Shown piece by piece: positions 53,688 through 63,088 of a DNA stretch of 64,000 nucleotides. The stretch spans positions 1-64,000 of the forward strand of contig CALOCQ010000003.1 of assembly GCA_942491885.1 (NCBI GenBank), written 5' to 3'. Made by a program: the position numbers and the translations under genes. The stretch's first letter is position 1. Every line of letters begins with the position of its first letter. This stretch comes from CALBPI01 sp942491885. Lineage in GTDB: Bacteria; Pseudomonadota; Gammaproteobacteria; Steroidobacterales; Woeseiaceae. A model generated the notes under the pieces. It worked only from the letters and a program-made list of their open reading frames with translations. It searched no databases and was not told the DNA's origin.

Positions 53688-54743
53688 TTGACGAAGCTTA
53701 TCCTTTGCCTGATTGCATCAGCACTGATCTTTTCAGGGGCGATGGCTGATGACGTGCCGCCACAACAGGTCGACCCGAAGTTGATCGAAAGGCGTGCATC
53801 TAATTACCCGTATGACATGCAGAGGAAAGGAGAGCAGGGGTGGGTTGACATCGCATTCGTGATATCACCCGAAGGAGAGGTCGTTGAACCGGTTATCGAT
53901 GCTTCCAGTGGTCAGCGCGCTTTCGAGCGCGCTGCGCTAAAGTCGATCAAAGACTGGCGCTTTGAGCCCGCGCGCCGCGACGGCAAGGCTGTACCAAGAC
54001 GCTCACGCACTCGGATCGAGTTTGTACTCGAAGGGTCGCAGATCGCGGTCTCACAGTCCTTCTTGCGGCGGTATCGAAAGATCGAAAGGGCGCTTGAACG
54101 CGATGATCTGGAATCCGCAGGCAGGTACCTTGAGCGGGTATTCGAATCCGAGCGACTGACCCTGGGCGAGCTTGCTTATCTTTGGGCTATGCGGGCGCGA
54201 ATCACCGGAATGCAGGGAAACGAAAAGCAAACGCTGATAGCGCTCCGTCAAGCGCTTGCAGCTTCCTCCAATTCCATTTCCAGAGAGAACTGGATTCCGC
54301 GCGAGCTGGAGGCGGACCTGTTACGGGCCAGCTTTGCGCTTGAACTGAATAACGGCTATTTCGCCGTTGCGCTGGACGTTTACGACAGGCTAAAGGATAT
54401 CGATGGCGACGATAGCTCCGAACTCAAACCCTTCGTCGACGAGGTAATGGCCCTGATCGAAAGTGACAAGCTCATTGCCACGCAAGCCGTAATCGGCGAG
54501 GGCAATAGTTGTGAAACGTGCGCCACCCGTTGGCGGCATGAATTGTTGCGACGCTCAGTAGAGATTACCGATATTGACGGCGAGCTCGAGAGCATTGATT
54601 TTCGTTGTGACTGGGCTCGCTTTACAGATGCCGCAAGGGACGGGGTTGGCTGGGAGCTGCCCGAGAACTGGGGCGATTGTTCCGTTGTTGTTACGGGTGC
54701 GACAGGCGCTACATTCAAGTTGGTGGAGTTGCCCCCACTCTGA
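53688..54743 (+). CDS. TonB-domain protein with extra helical and Cys-containing C-terminal region
   Basis: A signal peptide (LILCLIASALIFSGAMA) leads directly into a TonB C-terminal-like domain (about residues 30-115): NYPYDMQRKGEQGWVDIAF, then ALKSIKDWRFEPARRDGK. There is no proline-rich spacer and no membrane anchor, so it cannot be an ordinary energy-transducing TonB. It is more like the small exported TonB-fold proteins that bind peptidoglycan or partner proteins. The remainder is helical and ends in a beta-rich segment with NSCETCATRW and FRCDWARF. A partial, decayed copy lies just upstream. The TTG start at 53688 follows CGGAGAAC. The function is unknown. Confidence 0.78.
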   Translation: MTKLILCLIASALIFSGAMADDVPPQQVDPKLIERRASNYPYDMQRKGEQGWVDIAFVISPEGEVVEPVIDASSGQRAFERAALKSIKDWRFEPARRDGKAVPRRSRTRIEFVLEGSQIAVSQSFLRRYRKIERALERDDLESAGRYLERVFESERLTLGELAYLWAMRARITGMQGNEKQTLIALRQALAASSNSISRENWIPRELEADLLRASFALELNNGYFAVALDVYDRLKDIDGDDSSELKPFVDEVMALIESDKLIATQAVIGEGNSCETCATRWRHELLRRSVEITDIDGELESIDFRCDWARFTDAARDGVGWELPENWGDCSVVVTGATGATFKLVELPPL

Positions 54744-54899
54744 ATCGTGTTACGAAATCCTTGCGCAAGCGGCGGGCCAAGCGAGGACAGGGTAGATCAA
54801 CAGGTGGCAACGGCCCGACGGTGGGATCATTTCTTACGCAGCCAAAGACGAACCAAAAGTCTACGGCATGGGAGATGCAAAGGGCCGACGTTCATAGCG

Positions 54900-54934
54900 A
54901 AAAAAACGGCCCGAAACCTGGGGCTTCGGGCCGT
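54900..54934 (-). terminator. Rho-independent terminator of the S9 peptidase gene
   Basis: On the minus strand ACGGCCCGAA and TTCGGGCCGT form a perfect 10-bp stem with a 9-base loop, followed by a run of T (A-tract at 54900-54906 on the plus strand). It lies 26 bases after the peptidase stop codon. Confidence 0.88.
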
Positions 54935-54960
54935 CCGTATAAACTGCGACTAGCTGTTAA

Positions 54961-56967
54961 TTAGTTCGCCGCGGTGGTGTCCATCAGGTCTTCTCCGCGC
55001 CCGATGTGCTTGTCGAAGAATTCGAGCATCGCGCTGTAGAGATCGACCCGATTATCAACGTCTTGGAAACCATGGCCTTCCTTTTCCTTGATCATCCATT
55101 GGTAGTCCTTGCCCATCTCGTCCAGCGCGTCGCGCAGACGATAGGCATGGCCGACCGGGACGCGGACATCGTTGCCGCCATGCACGATGAACAGCTCAGC
55201 CTTGATGCGATCGACATGATGCACTGGCGACACCGGGCGCAGCGCCTCGGCCGATTCGCCGACGGTGGAGCTCATGAACCGTTCAAAGTTTTCGCGGGCG
55301 TTGCGGCCGCGGCCGCGAGAGAAATCGGAGCCGTCGCCTCCGCGGAACCATGTGAGGTCATAGACGCCGACGTAGCCCACGCCGCATTTGTAGAGGTCGG
55401 GCTCCTTGACCACGCCCATCAGTGTGGCGTATCCGCCGTAGCTGCCGCCGTAGATGCAGATTCGGTCCGGATCGGCAATGCCTTCCTCGATCGCCCACAG
55501 CGTCGCATCGGTAACATCGTCCTGCATTTTGCCGCCCCACTCGCGGTAACCCGCGCGAATGAAGTCCTCACCGCGGTTGCCGGACCCGCGGTAGTTTACC
55601 TGCAACGTTGAGAAACCGTGGTGGGCGAAGAACTGTGCTTCCGGGTTGTAGCCCCACCTGTCGGCGATGCCGAAGGGGCCGCCATGAATGTTCAGGATCA
55701 GCGGCGTTGACTCTCCTTCCCACCCAGCCGGACGCGTCAGTAGGCCGTGAATCTCCATGCCGTCGCGTGCTGTGAACACGACCGGTTTCATCGGCACGAG
55801 TACGTCCTTCGGCAGATCAGGCAAGGTTTCGACCAGGAACCGCAACTGCGGCTTCATTTCATTGGTCTCCAGGAGGTAGAAGGCGCCCGGATTGCGGTCG
55901 CCCCGCACAGCAACGATGTTCCGTGTGCCATCCGACGACGTAGAAATAATCGATACGTCCTGCCCCGGGAACGCCCCAAGCACGCCCTGCATCATTTTGG
56001 ACGCTTCCGGATTGGTCTCGTCAACACCGTCGAAGAGACTGTATGCGGCTGGCCCCTGTCGGCTGAAGGCACCGATCACATCGCCGCCCGGCGCGTACAG
56101 CAAACCCGCCGCATCGACATACGCATCCCGGTATTTCAGCTCAAGCTCTTTGCTATCGAAGTCGTACTCGAATACGCCGCGCCGCCCATCTGTCGCCATG
56201 TCGTGGTCCGACGCAAAAAAGAAGCGGCGATTGTCCGAAGAGAAGCCGAGAAAATCGACGTCGGGTGCCGACCGCGCAAGCGGAAAGTCAAACTCTTCCC
56301 ACTTGGATTCGGCGTCATCGCGGACGTAGAGCCGCAGCTCGCGGTCGTCCATCGTTTCGCCCATCTTGAAAGCCACAGCGCCTCGAACTACACCGTCGTT
56401 GTCCGCTATGAGACCTCGTAGATCGGGGTCGTCGGGCTGGCCGCCGATAAAATCGACTTCACCGTCGTAAATGTCGAGCAAGTGAGCTTTGGGGGTACCA
56501 CCGTCACCGAAGTGGTAGCGGGATATGAGGATGTGGCGGTCGTCCTCGTGCAACGGATCCAAGAGCTGGTAGCCGGAAAATTGCGCATCGTAAATCTGTT
56601 GGCGCTTGCTGCCATCGATATTGGCCGCGTACCAAAAAGACGGACGGCCAAGATTATCGAGATTGCCCGTGACCTCACCGACGGCCATAACAATGCGCTC
56701 GTTATTGCCCCAGAAGAAGTTGAGTACCCACTGGTTCTCGCCGAACTCGTAGGCCTGGACCGGCTTCAGCGTATCCACGACCATGATCGCCAACTTGACC
56801 TGCGTGCCTTCTTCGTAGGTGATCGCCATGTGCTTGCCATCCGGCGATAACCTGCCGGTTTTGACGAGCGAACTCTCAAAGAACTCACGGACCGGGACGC
56901 GGTCCTGAGCGAAACTTGTGCCCGCAATTACTGCGGTCAATACGATGGCGATGAAAAGTCGGAGCAT
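54961..56967 (-). CDS. Exported S9C-type prolyl oligopeptidase-like peptidase
   Basis: A signal peptide (LFIAIVLTAVIAGTSFAQ) precedes a propeller region and an alpha/beta-hydrolase domain. The triad is Ser509 in YGGSYGGYATLMG, Asp600 in HGGNDVRVPV and His632 in KEGHGFQDVDN. The mature enzyme (about 645 residues) is of normal length. It degrades short peptides in the periplasm. The ATG at 56967 follows GGAGG; the open frame continues to 57216 but that region is the divergent promoter and has no conserved protein. It diverges from the second ASPIC/UnbV gene and has its own terminator. Confidence 0.92.
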   Translation of the reverse strand: MLRLFIAIVLTAVIAGTSFAQDRVPVREFFESSLVKTGRLSPDGKHMAITYEEGTQVKLAIMVVDTLKPVQAYEFGENQWVLNFFWGNNERIVMAVGEVTGNLDNLGRPSFWYAANIDGSKRQQIYDAQFSGYQLLDPLHEDDRHILISRYHFGDGGTPKAHLLDIYDGEVDFIGGQPDDPDLRGLIADNDGVVRGAVAFKMGETMDDRELRLYVRDDAESKWEEFDFPLARSAPDVDFLGFSSDNRRFFFASDHDMATDGRRGVFEYDFDSKELELKYRDAYVDAAGLLYAPGGDVIGAFSRQGPAAYSLFDGVDETNPEASKMMQGVLGAFPGQDVSIISTSSDGTRNIVAVRGDRNPGAFYLLETNEMKPQLRFLVETLPDLPKDVLVPMKPVVFTARDGMEIHGLLTRPAGWEGESTPLILNIHGGPFGIADRWGYNPEAQFFAHHGFSTLQVNYRGSGNRGEDFIRAGYREWGGKMQDDVTDATLWAIEEGIADPDRICIYGGSYGGYATLMGVVKEPDLYKCGVGYVGVYDLTWFRGGDGSDFSRGRGRNARENFERFMSSTVGESAEALRPVSPVHHVDRIKAELFIVHGGNDVRVPVGHAYRLRDALDEMGKDYQWMIKEKEGHGFQDVDNRVDLYSAMLEFFDKHIGRGEDLMDTTAAN

Positions 56968-57171
56968 CGGTGAACCTCCAAGGAGTCGATCAAATGATTT
57001 AGCGCCGCAGTCATGCTTGATAACAGCGGCACGCAGATCGTCAAGAATAACCGGTTTCGCGGCCTTTGGCACCTCAGCAATCACATACCGACGCGTAATG
57101 ATTACGTTAAATGCAGCGTTTCGCGGTGCGGTTTGCACGGTGGGTGCCAACACGGCTCCGGATGAGCGCGA

Positions 57172-57197
57172 CCGGCAGGATTTGCAAATCCTGCCGG
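57172..57197. promoter_or_regulatory. Perfect 26-bp palindrome in divergent region
   Basis: CCGGCAGGATTTG is followed directly by its exact reverse complement CAAATCCTGCCGG. It lies in the 361-base gap between the S9 peptidase (starting at 56967) and the ASPIC/UnbV gene (57329), where no gene is supported. A dimeric regulator site or a cruciform/hairpin element is possible; there is no T-run for a terminator. Confidence 0.75.
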
Positions 57198-57328
57198 CGC
57201 TGGCGAAACGTCGCATCCGCGCCAGGATGCTTGTTTTCTGCCGGGCGCTACCCGATCATGCCTACCAGGCGGCAACGATGCCGCCGTGACTTTTACCGCT
57301 CGATTACCCGCCCGAAACGACTTCTGAC

Positions 57329-59008
57329 ATGCTTGCAATTCGCCTGAAACTCGCCGTATTTATAGCCACAGGTCTGGCGCTGAGCCATACGGCCTGTGCG
57401 GCCTGGTTCGAGGACGCCACCGATTCGGCCGGGCTTGAGTTCACCTACGTCAACGGCGGCGAAGGCCGTTACCGGTTTCCCGAGATCATGGGCGGCGGCG
57501 CCGCGATATTTGACTACGACGGTGACGGTCGCTACGACATCTATCTTGTGCAGGGCGGCGAAATCGGCCCCGGTATTGGCCCCGGGGATCGAACACTCGG
57601 TGATCGCCTGTTCCGAAACGTTACCGAACCCGGCGGGGCCATGCGCTTCGAGGATGTAACGGAACGCGCCCGTATCGACTCGCGTGGGTATGGCCAGGGC
57701 GTGGCTATCGGCGACTACGACGGCGACGGCGATCCGGACGTTTATGTGCTCAATTTCGGCCCGAATCAGCTCTGGCGCAACGACGGCGACGGCTCCTTCA
57801 CGGACGTGACTGAAACCGCCGGCGTCGGTGATCCGTCGTGGAGTATCGGCGCCTCGTTTGCCGATCTCGATGGTGATGGCCTGCCCGAACTGTTCGTCGT
57901 TAACTACGTCGATTACAGTTTCGACAATCACCGCGACTGCCGTGCGGCGGGCAGCAGTCGACTCGACTATTGCTCGCCCTCCGCTTACCAGTTTTCAGTC
58001 GACACGCTGTTTCGAAACCTTGGCGACGGCCGTTTTGAGGACGCGAGCGACGTGGCCGGTATCGCCGATGATCCGCAGCCGGGGCTTGGTGTGATTACCG
58101 CCGATTTCGATGGTGATGGGCAACTTGACCTGTTCGTGGCCAACGATGGGGAGCCGAACCATTTCTGGCTGAATCAGGGCGGGATGCGTTTTATTGACGA
58201 GGCGCTGCTGGCCGGCAATGCTGTTAATTCTGCCGGCTCGGCTGAGGCCAGTATGGGTGTGGACGCTGCCGACTACGATCGCAACGGCTCGCTCGACCTG
58301 TTCGTCACACATCTTGTCCGCGAGACCAATACCCTCTACGCGAACGATGGCACCGGCTGGTTTACCGACATCACCGCGCGCTCCGGACTGGGCACGCCAA
58401 GCCTGTCAAAGACCGCTTTCGGCGCAGCTTTCGCCGATCTTGATCTTGACGGCTGGCTCGATCTTTTTGTCGTTAACGGCGGCGTGACAATCGAGGCAGA
58501 CCTCGTGGCTGCTGATGATCCTTTCCCCTATCACCAGACTGACCAGCTTTTCGCCAACCGGGAGGGCCGCTACGTCGACGTCACCGCCGAGGCTGGGCCG
58601 GCGCTGGCAGAGTCGCACGTAGGTCGCGGCGCCGCCCTCGGCGACCTCGACAACGACGGGCGTGTTGACATCGTTGCGGCGAACAACAACGGGCCTGCGA
58701 AGCTGCTTCGAAACGTTGCCGGCGATGGGCGAGGGTGGCTGGGACTCATGTTGGCCGACGAGGACGGGCATGGCCTGACGCATGCGCTCGTCTGGCTGCT
58801 GGATGACGAGGGCGATCCGGTGTGGCTGCACCGCGCCCGCGCGGACGGCTCCTATGCTTCGGCTAACGATCCCCGTGTGGTGCTGGGGCTGGGTAATTCT
58901 ACCGGCGTGCAAAGCGTGCGCGTCGAGTGGCCGGGTGGAGCGCGCGAGCGCTTCGACGATCTCGAGCCCGGGCGCTATCACACCCTGCGACGCGGTAAGG
59001 GACGCTGA
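57329..59008 (+). CDS. Exported ASPIC/UnbV (CRTAC1-like) VCBS protein
   Basis: A signal peptide (LAVFIATGLALSHTACA) is followed by seven or more FG-GAP/VCBS calcium-loop repeats (FDYDGDGRYDIYLV, GDYDGDGDPDVYVLN, ADLDGDGLPELFVVN, ADFDGDGQLDLFVAND, ADLDLDGWLDLFVVN, GDLDNDGRVDIVAANN). It ends with the ASPIC/UnbV-like segment VEWPGGARERFDDLEPG. It differs from the protein at 50024 in having a cleavable signal rather than a membrane anchor. The gene is eight bases upstream of a TPR gene and probably forms an operon with it. The ATG at 57329 was chosen from the signal peptide. Confidence 0.88.
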   Translation: MLAIRLKLAVFIATGLALSHTACAAWFEDATDSAGLEFTYVNGGEGRYRFPEIMGGGAAIFDYDGDGRYDIYLVQGGEIGPGIGPGDRTLGDRLFRNVTEPGGAMRFEDVTERARIDSRGYGQGVAIGDYDGDGDPDVYVLNFGPNQLWRNDGDGSFTDVTETAGVGDPSWSIGASFADLDGDGLPELFVVNYVDYSFDNHRDCRAAGSSRLDYCSPSAYQFSVDTLFRNLGDGRFEDASDVAGIADDPQPGLGVITADFDGDGQLDLFVANDGEPNHFWLNQGGMRFIDEALLAGNAVNSAGSAEASMGVDAADYDRNGSLDLFVTHLVRETNTLYANDGTGWFTDITARSGLGTPSLSKTAFGAAFADLDLDGWLDLFVVNGGVTIEADLVAADDPFPYHQTDQLFANREGRYVDVTAEAGPALAESHVGRGAALGDLDNDGRVDIVAANNNGPAKLLRNVAGDGRGWLGLMLADEDGHGLTHALVWLLDDEGDPVWLHRARADGSYASANDPRVVLGLGNSTGVQSVRVEWPGGARERFDDLEPGRYHTLRRGKGR

Positions 59009-59016
59009 GCAGCTTC

Positions 59017-60705
59017 ATGCGAACGCCGCTCGTGAGCGCCGGGACGCCGCATAAACGCGTGCCGGGCCGGGTTCGTAGCGGGCCGGCAGCCGATAGCGCA
59101 CGCAATCATGCACGCCTGCGGCACACGGTTGCCGTGCTCGGCCTGTGCCTGTGGGCGGTCGCTGTTGCTGCCGCCGACACCGCTGTACCCCGGCCCGACC
59201 TGTCAGGCGCTGCTGAGCCAGTGCGCGAGGCGCTGTCGCTTGAGGTCGCTCGCATGACCGAGCTGCTGGACGGTTCCGGGGACGCTGATGCGCTTGCCGC
59301 GGGCTGGATGTCGCTTGGCGACAGCTATTTCGCACACGACTATTTTGCCGAGGCGCTCGTCGCCTACAGGGCAGCGCTCGAACTCGTCGGTGATCAGGCA
59401 GCGCTCGCTTATCGTGTCGGGCTGGCTCACATGGCGGAAGGGCGCCTCGAGTCTGCCATCCCGTTTTACACAATCGCGGCAGATACGGCGCCGGCGGACA
59501 GCCTGCGCATGCCGACGCTCGTACGCCGCGGTCGTGCCCTTCTGGATCGGGGCGATACACAGGCCGCGCTGGTCGACTTTCGCGAGGCGGTCCGTCTGGC
59601 GCCGGAGTCGCCGGCCGCACTCGGTGGTCTTGGTCGTGCCGAGCTGGCCGCCGGCGATGCGGAGGCGGCGCTGAGTCACCTGAGCCGCGCTATCGAGATT
59701 GACCCGGCGGCGACGCGACTTCGCCAGCCGCTCGGCATGGCGTACCGTGCGCTTGGGGACCGCGATGCCGCGCGGGCGGCGCTTGCCGGTGTCGGTGACG
59801 GTGAGCCGACGCTGGCAGACCCGGTTGTCGTTGAGATCACCCGGCGTTCACGCAGCCCACAATTCTTCCTGCAGTCAGGTCTCTCGCAGGCCGATCGCGG
59901 CGATTATGATGCGGCTGCGGCGCTGATTGGCCGGGCCGCAGCACTCGCGCCGGAAAATCTCTCGATACTCTCAAGCTATGGCCATGTGCTGGCTGAGGCG
60001 GGTCGCTACGAGCTCGCCCGAAAGGCACTGGAGCGTGTCACCGCGACAGATGCTGCGGCGATAGACGACTGGCTTTATCTCGGCGGCATCGAGCAGGCCG
60101 AAGGGCAGGCTGAGGCGGCGGAGCTGGCGTTTCGAAATGCGGTCGCGCTCGATCCGGACAACGCAACCGCGCAGGAGGCGCTGGCGAGACTGGCGCTGCA
60201 CCGTAATGCTTTCGGCGATGCGCGCGCCATATACGTCGCGCTCGCCGAGGCGGCGCGCGATGCGGGCGCACGCGGCCGGCTCTTTTACTGGGCCGGCATG
60301 GCCGCGCTGGGCGCCGGAGACTGCGATGGCGCGCTCCAAAGTCTCGGTGTGGCACTTGCCGTGGGACCACCCTATGACCCTGCACTGGTTCAGGCACTCG
60401 CGCGCACTCGGGCTACATGCCCGGATGTCGAGCCAGCGGCACTTAAAGAGGCGCTGGACTGGAGCGAGCAAATCTACAGTGCTGTGCCGGGGCTGGAGAC
60501 CTCAGCCACGCTGGCCATGGTCTACGCCGCGCTGGAACGTTACACGGACGCTGTTGACCTTCAGACACAGGCGATATTCGAGGCGCTGAAGACGGGCGCG
60601 CTCGAGAGTCGTTCTGGCCTCCAGGTCGATATGATGCGCTACCGCGAGGGCCGACCTGCCGAGAGAGCGTATCGCGCTACGGACCCGCTCTTTCGCATGA
60701 ACTGA
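59017..60705 (+). CDS. TPR protein, exported
   Basis: After a basic N-terminus there is a hydrophobic signal (HTVAVLGLCLWAVAVAAADT). The rest of the 562-residue chain is TPR-like helical hairpins in series (DSYFAHDYFAEALVAYRAAL, RALLDRGDTQAALVDFREAV, LGRAELAAGDAEAALSHLSRAI, and more to the end). It would bind a partner protein in the periplasm, probably the preceding ASPIC/UnbV protein. The start ATG at 59017 is eight bases after that stop codon; the leader before the signal is unusually long. It has no catalytic motif. A TonB-dependent receptor gene lies further downstream on the same strand, but opposing genes lie between. Confidence 0.82.
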   Translation: MRTPLVSAGTPHKRVPGRVRSGPAADSARNHARLRHTVAVLGLCLWAVAVAAADTAVPRPDLSGAAEPVREALSLEVARMTELLDGSGDADALAAGWMSLGDSYFAHDYFAEALVAYRAALELVGDQAALAYRVGLAHMAEGRLESAIPFYTIAADTAPADSLRMPTLVRRGRALLDRGDTQAALVDFREAVRLAPESPAALGGLGRAELAAGDAEAALSHLSRAIEIDPAATRLRQPLGMAYRALGDRDAARAALAGVGDGEPTLADPVVVEITRRSRSPQFFLQSGLSQADRGDYDAAAALIGRAAALAPENLSILSSYGHVLAEAGRYELARKALERVTATDAAAIDDWLYLGGIEQAEGQAEAAELAFRNAVALDPDNATAQEALARLALHRNAFGDARAIYVALAEAARDAGARGRLFYWAGMAALGAGDCDGALQSLGVALAVGPPYDPALVQALARTRATCPDVEPAALKEALDWSEQIYSAVPGLETSATLAMVYAALERYTDAVDLQTQAIFEALKTGALESRSGLQVDMMRYREGRPAERAYRATDPLFRMN

Positions 60706-60783
60706 ACAGGGTGCGAGCCGTTGCATCGCGCCCGCCGCTGCGTTTCATAGCCGCTGTCGCTGGCCGCTCCGATCGGTGTTGTG

Positions 60784-61455
60784 TTAGTCCTTGCGCCGTA
60801 CGCGTACCTTGCGGTTGAGCCCTTCCGGCGACAGCCGAAAGCTGCCAAAGGCTGCCCGGCTGATCTCTACCTTTCGGTCCGGCCCGCCATACCTGAAGCG
60901 ATTCGATCCGACCTGCTCCCAGGTTTGCCCGTTGTCCAGCTCGAACACCGTGTCGCCGTACCAGCCGCGAAAGCCGCCGACGACGTTGGCTTCGATAGAA
61001 GCAGCCCCCTCAAGTTCGAGCATACGCTCCAGCCCGAAACTGTCTTCGTCGCCGGTCCCGGCCGCCTCTGGTGCCGCTCGCGGCGTCGTCTCAGCGTTCG
61101 CGGGCGCGGTAATGGCGGGCGCCTTTGGAGCGGGATCGCGGGGCGCGGATTCGCCTGCCGCGGGCTCTGGCGCTTTTGCCTGTGAAGCGGGGTTTTCTGG
61201 CTGTGGCGCCGCGGCCGCCGTCGGTGGCGGCGGGGCGGCTCCTTCCGCGCGGGCCAGACGGTCGAAACAGGCGAGCCGCTCAGTGGCGTCCTGGATCGCG
61301 ACGCAATCGGCAATCGCGCTGGCGGCGGCAACGCCGGGGAGCCCAGCGAGGCCCGCGGTCAGCGCGATACCTGTGAGCACCGCCACCTTGCATTTTAGGT
61401 TTTCCGCCGCCCGCATGCGGCGCGGGTTCTGACATCGAAAGTTCTTCGTCTTCAT
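60784..61455 (-). CDS. Exported protein with Pro/Ala-rich linker and C-terminal beta domain
   Basis: The 223-residue protein has a signal (VAVLTGIALTAGLAGLPGVAAA) followed by DCVAIQDATERLACFDRLA, a short cysteine motif shared by several exported proteins of unrelated function. A long Ala/Pro linker is next, and then a C-terminal segment with EANVVGGFRGWYGDTVFELDNGQTWEQ. The last part resembles small beta domains of secretion-associated proteins, but I cannot assign a family. The ATG at 61455 follows AGGAGC at long spacing; the ATG at 61416 is an alternative. It is convergent with the TPR gene and divergent from the methyltransferase. Confidence 0.6.
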   Translation of the reverse strand: MKTKNFRCQNPRRMRAAENLKCKVAVLTGIALTAGLAGLPGVAAASAIADCVAIQDATERLACFDRLARAEGAAPPPPTAAAAPQPENPASQAKAPEPAAGESAPRDPAPKAPAITAPANAETTPRAAPEAAGTGDEDSFGLERMLELEGAASIEANVVGGFRGWYGDTVFELDNGQTWEQVGSNRFRYGGPDRKVEISRAAFGSFRLSPEGLNRKVRVRRKD

Positions 61456-61618
61456 GGTTTTGTGCGTGCTCCTGATGTTTTCGGTGCTCGCGTCCCGTCC
61501 CCGGCCGGACCGATCGCAAGCTGCAAAGGCCATGATTATACCGGCGAGCGGCGCAGGCGTGGGCTTGCGATGTTTTGACGCGGCTGATCACCTCCCGCGG
61601 CGGGCTGCGGGAGCGTGT

Positions 61619-62686
61619 ATGCTGGGCGCCCGCACGAAGAGAGCGCTCGAGAACCTGATGAAGCAAGCTAAAGCCCGGCAAGACCGTCTCGATCAACAGG
61701 AGTGGAGCCGTTTCTGGTCGCGCGGCACGGTGACCACCTTCGAGGGGCATTTTGCCGGCAACTACGACGGCGAAATTGTTGAGTTCTGGCACAGCGTGCT
61801 CGAGCCGCTCAACGATCGGGCCGTTGTGGTGGATCTGGCGACCGGCAACGGTGCGGTGGCGCTCCTCATCGCGGCGTGGGCCCGCGAACACGACCGTCAG
61901 CTTTTGATCACCGGTCTCGACACAGCGGCGATCGATCCCGCACGTGTGCGGGAAGCGCGACCTGAGCTCGCAGCGGATTTCGATGCCATTGAGCTCATCG
62001 GCGGCACGCCGCTCGAGGCTACCGGCCTGGAACGAGGGTCGGTTGATCTCCTCACGAGTCAATACGGCTACGAATATGGCGACACGGCGGCCGGCAGTCG
62101 CGAGGCTGCCCGGGTTCTGCGCGCGGGCGGGTCCCTCGCCATGATCCTGCATAACGCCGATTCGGCCATTCTCAGGCAGGCGCGGGAGGGGCTGGCACAG
62201 GTGAGTTACTGCCTTGAGGAGCAACGCCTCGTTCACCTTGCCGAGCGCATGGTAAAGCTTTTCCGGGCACTAAAGCCGGGTGGCTCCGGCCCCGGCGGGC
62301 TCCATTGGTCGCCGGGTGCGCTGAAAGTTCGCGAATCGTTCATGGATGCCGCAGAGCGCGTCGGGCAGCGGGCAAAGACACCCGCGGCGCGGGAGGCCGA
62401 CGCTGGCTTCATCGAGTTCCTGCTGCCATCCGTCATGCAGATCGTAGAGCGTTCCCGCGAGCCTGACGCGGAGACGCTGGAGCGCGCCTGGGCGGGCCTG
62501 CACGCGGAGGTCGAGACCTATCGGTTGCGGATGGCTGACCTCACGTCCGCAGCGCTTGATGCGCAAGGGATCGAGCGCGTATCGCGCGAGCTTGCGGAGG
62601 CGGGCTTCGAAAACATCGAGGTGCGCCCCCTGCACTACCGCGCCACGACGCTGCTTGGCTGGACGCTGACGTCGAATCGAGCCTGA
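61619..62686 (+). CDS. Class I SAM-dependent methyltransferase
   Basis: The SAM-binding motif I is VVVDLATGNGAVALLIA, followed by the acidic end of strand 2 (ITGLDTAAIDP). GSVDLLTSQYGYEYGD corresponds to the motif-II region and AARVLRAGGSLAMILHNAD to motif III. This is the layout of UbiE/COQ5-like small-molecule methyltransferases. The substrate is unknown. The open frame starts at 61454, but the ATG at 61619 has GGGAG at good spacing and was chosen; the ATG at 61658 is also possible. The start is divergent from the exported protein gene and its transcription region overlaps it. Confidence 0.82.
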   Translation: MLGARTKRALENLMKQAKARQDRLDQQEWSRFWSRGTVTTFEGHFAGNYDGEIVEFWHSVLEPLNDRAVVVDLATGNGAVALLIAAWAREHDRQLLITGLDTAAIDPARVREARPELAADFDAIELIGGTPLEATGLERGSVDLLTSQYGYEYGDTAAGSREAARVLRAGGSLAMILHNADSAILRQAREGLAQVSYCLEEQRLVHLAERMVKLFRALKPGGSGPGGLHWSPGALKVRESFMDAAERVGQRAKTPAAREADAGFIEFLLPSVMQIVERSREPDAETLERAWAGLHAEVETYRLRMADLTSAALDAQGIERVSRELAEAGFENIEVRPLHYRATTLLGWTLTSNRA

Positions 62687-63088
62687 AAATAGCCGGTGTG
62701 GCATAAAGGCAACAGTTTTCCATGGCCATCTGTTGCTTTAAAAGAACGCTACTTCGCGGAATGCCTGATATCCCGCGCCTGACGTAGATTCGCGGTTCGT
62801 CAATGCTGCGATTGCAGCATGCTTTGTGGGGTTTAACTGCTCTCGGGCGCGGCAAGTGGGTAATCGCTTGGTGTTGCACGGGCCGACACTTAGCAATCCG
62901 ATTGCATGAGATAGTGTTGGCATTGGGCAACAAGATGGGCTAACCTTCGGAAACTAGTGTTTCACCGGCACCACGGCCCAGGCCGGAAGCGTCGGCAAAC
63001 ACAAGTCGAGCAACGGACCCGTCGACAACGTCGCGTTAACAAAGCGGCGACCGCGGGAACGCTTTCATTTCTAGGAGGAATTATTCTA
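62687..63088. other. Long leader region before the TonB-dependent receptor
   Basis: No gene is supported in these 402 bases. A perfect 7-bp hairpin (ATGCTGC-GATT-GCAGCAT, 62803-62820) lies in the middle. A strong ribosome binding site (AGGAGGAA) ends the region at about 63074. A long untranslated leader or unidentified promoter is likely. Confidence 0.5.

Noticed and set aside
57111..57347. Open frames across the divergent promoter at 56968-57328
   Set aside because: They have no ribosome binding site and read basic, low-complexity sequence through the palindrome. This is the intergenic region.
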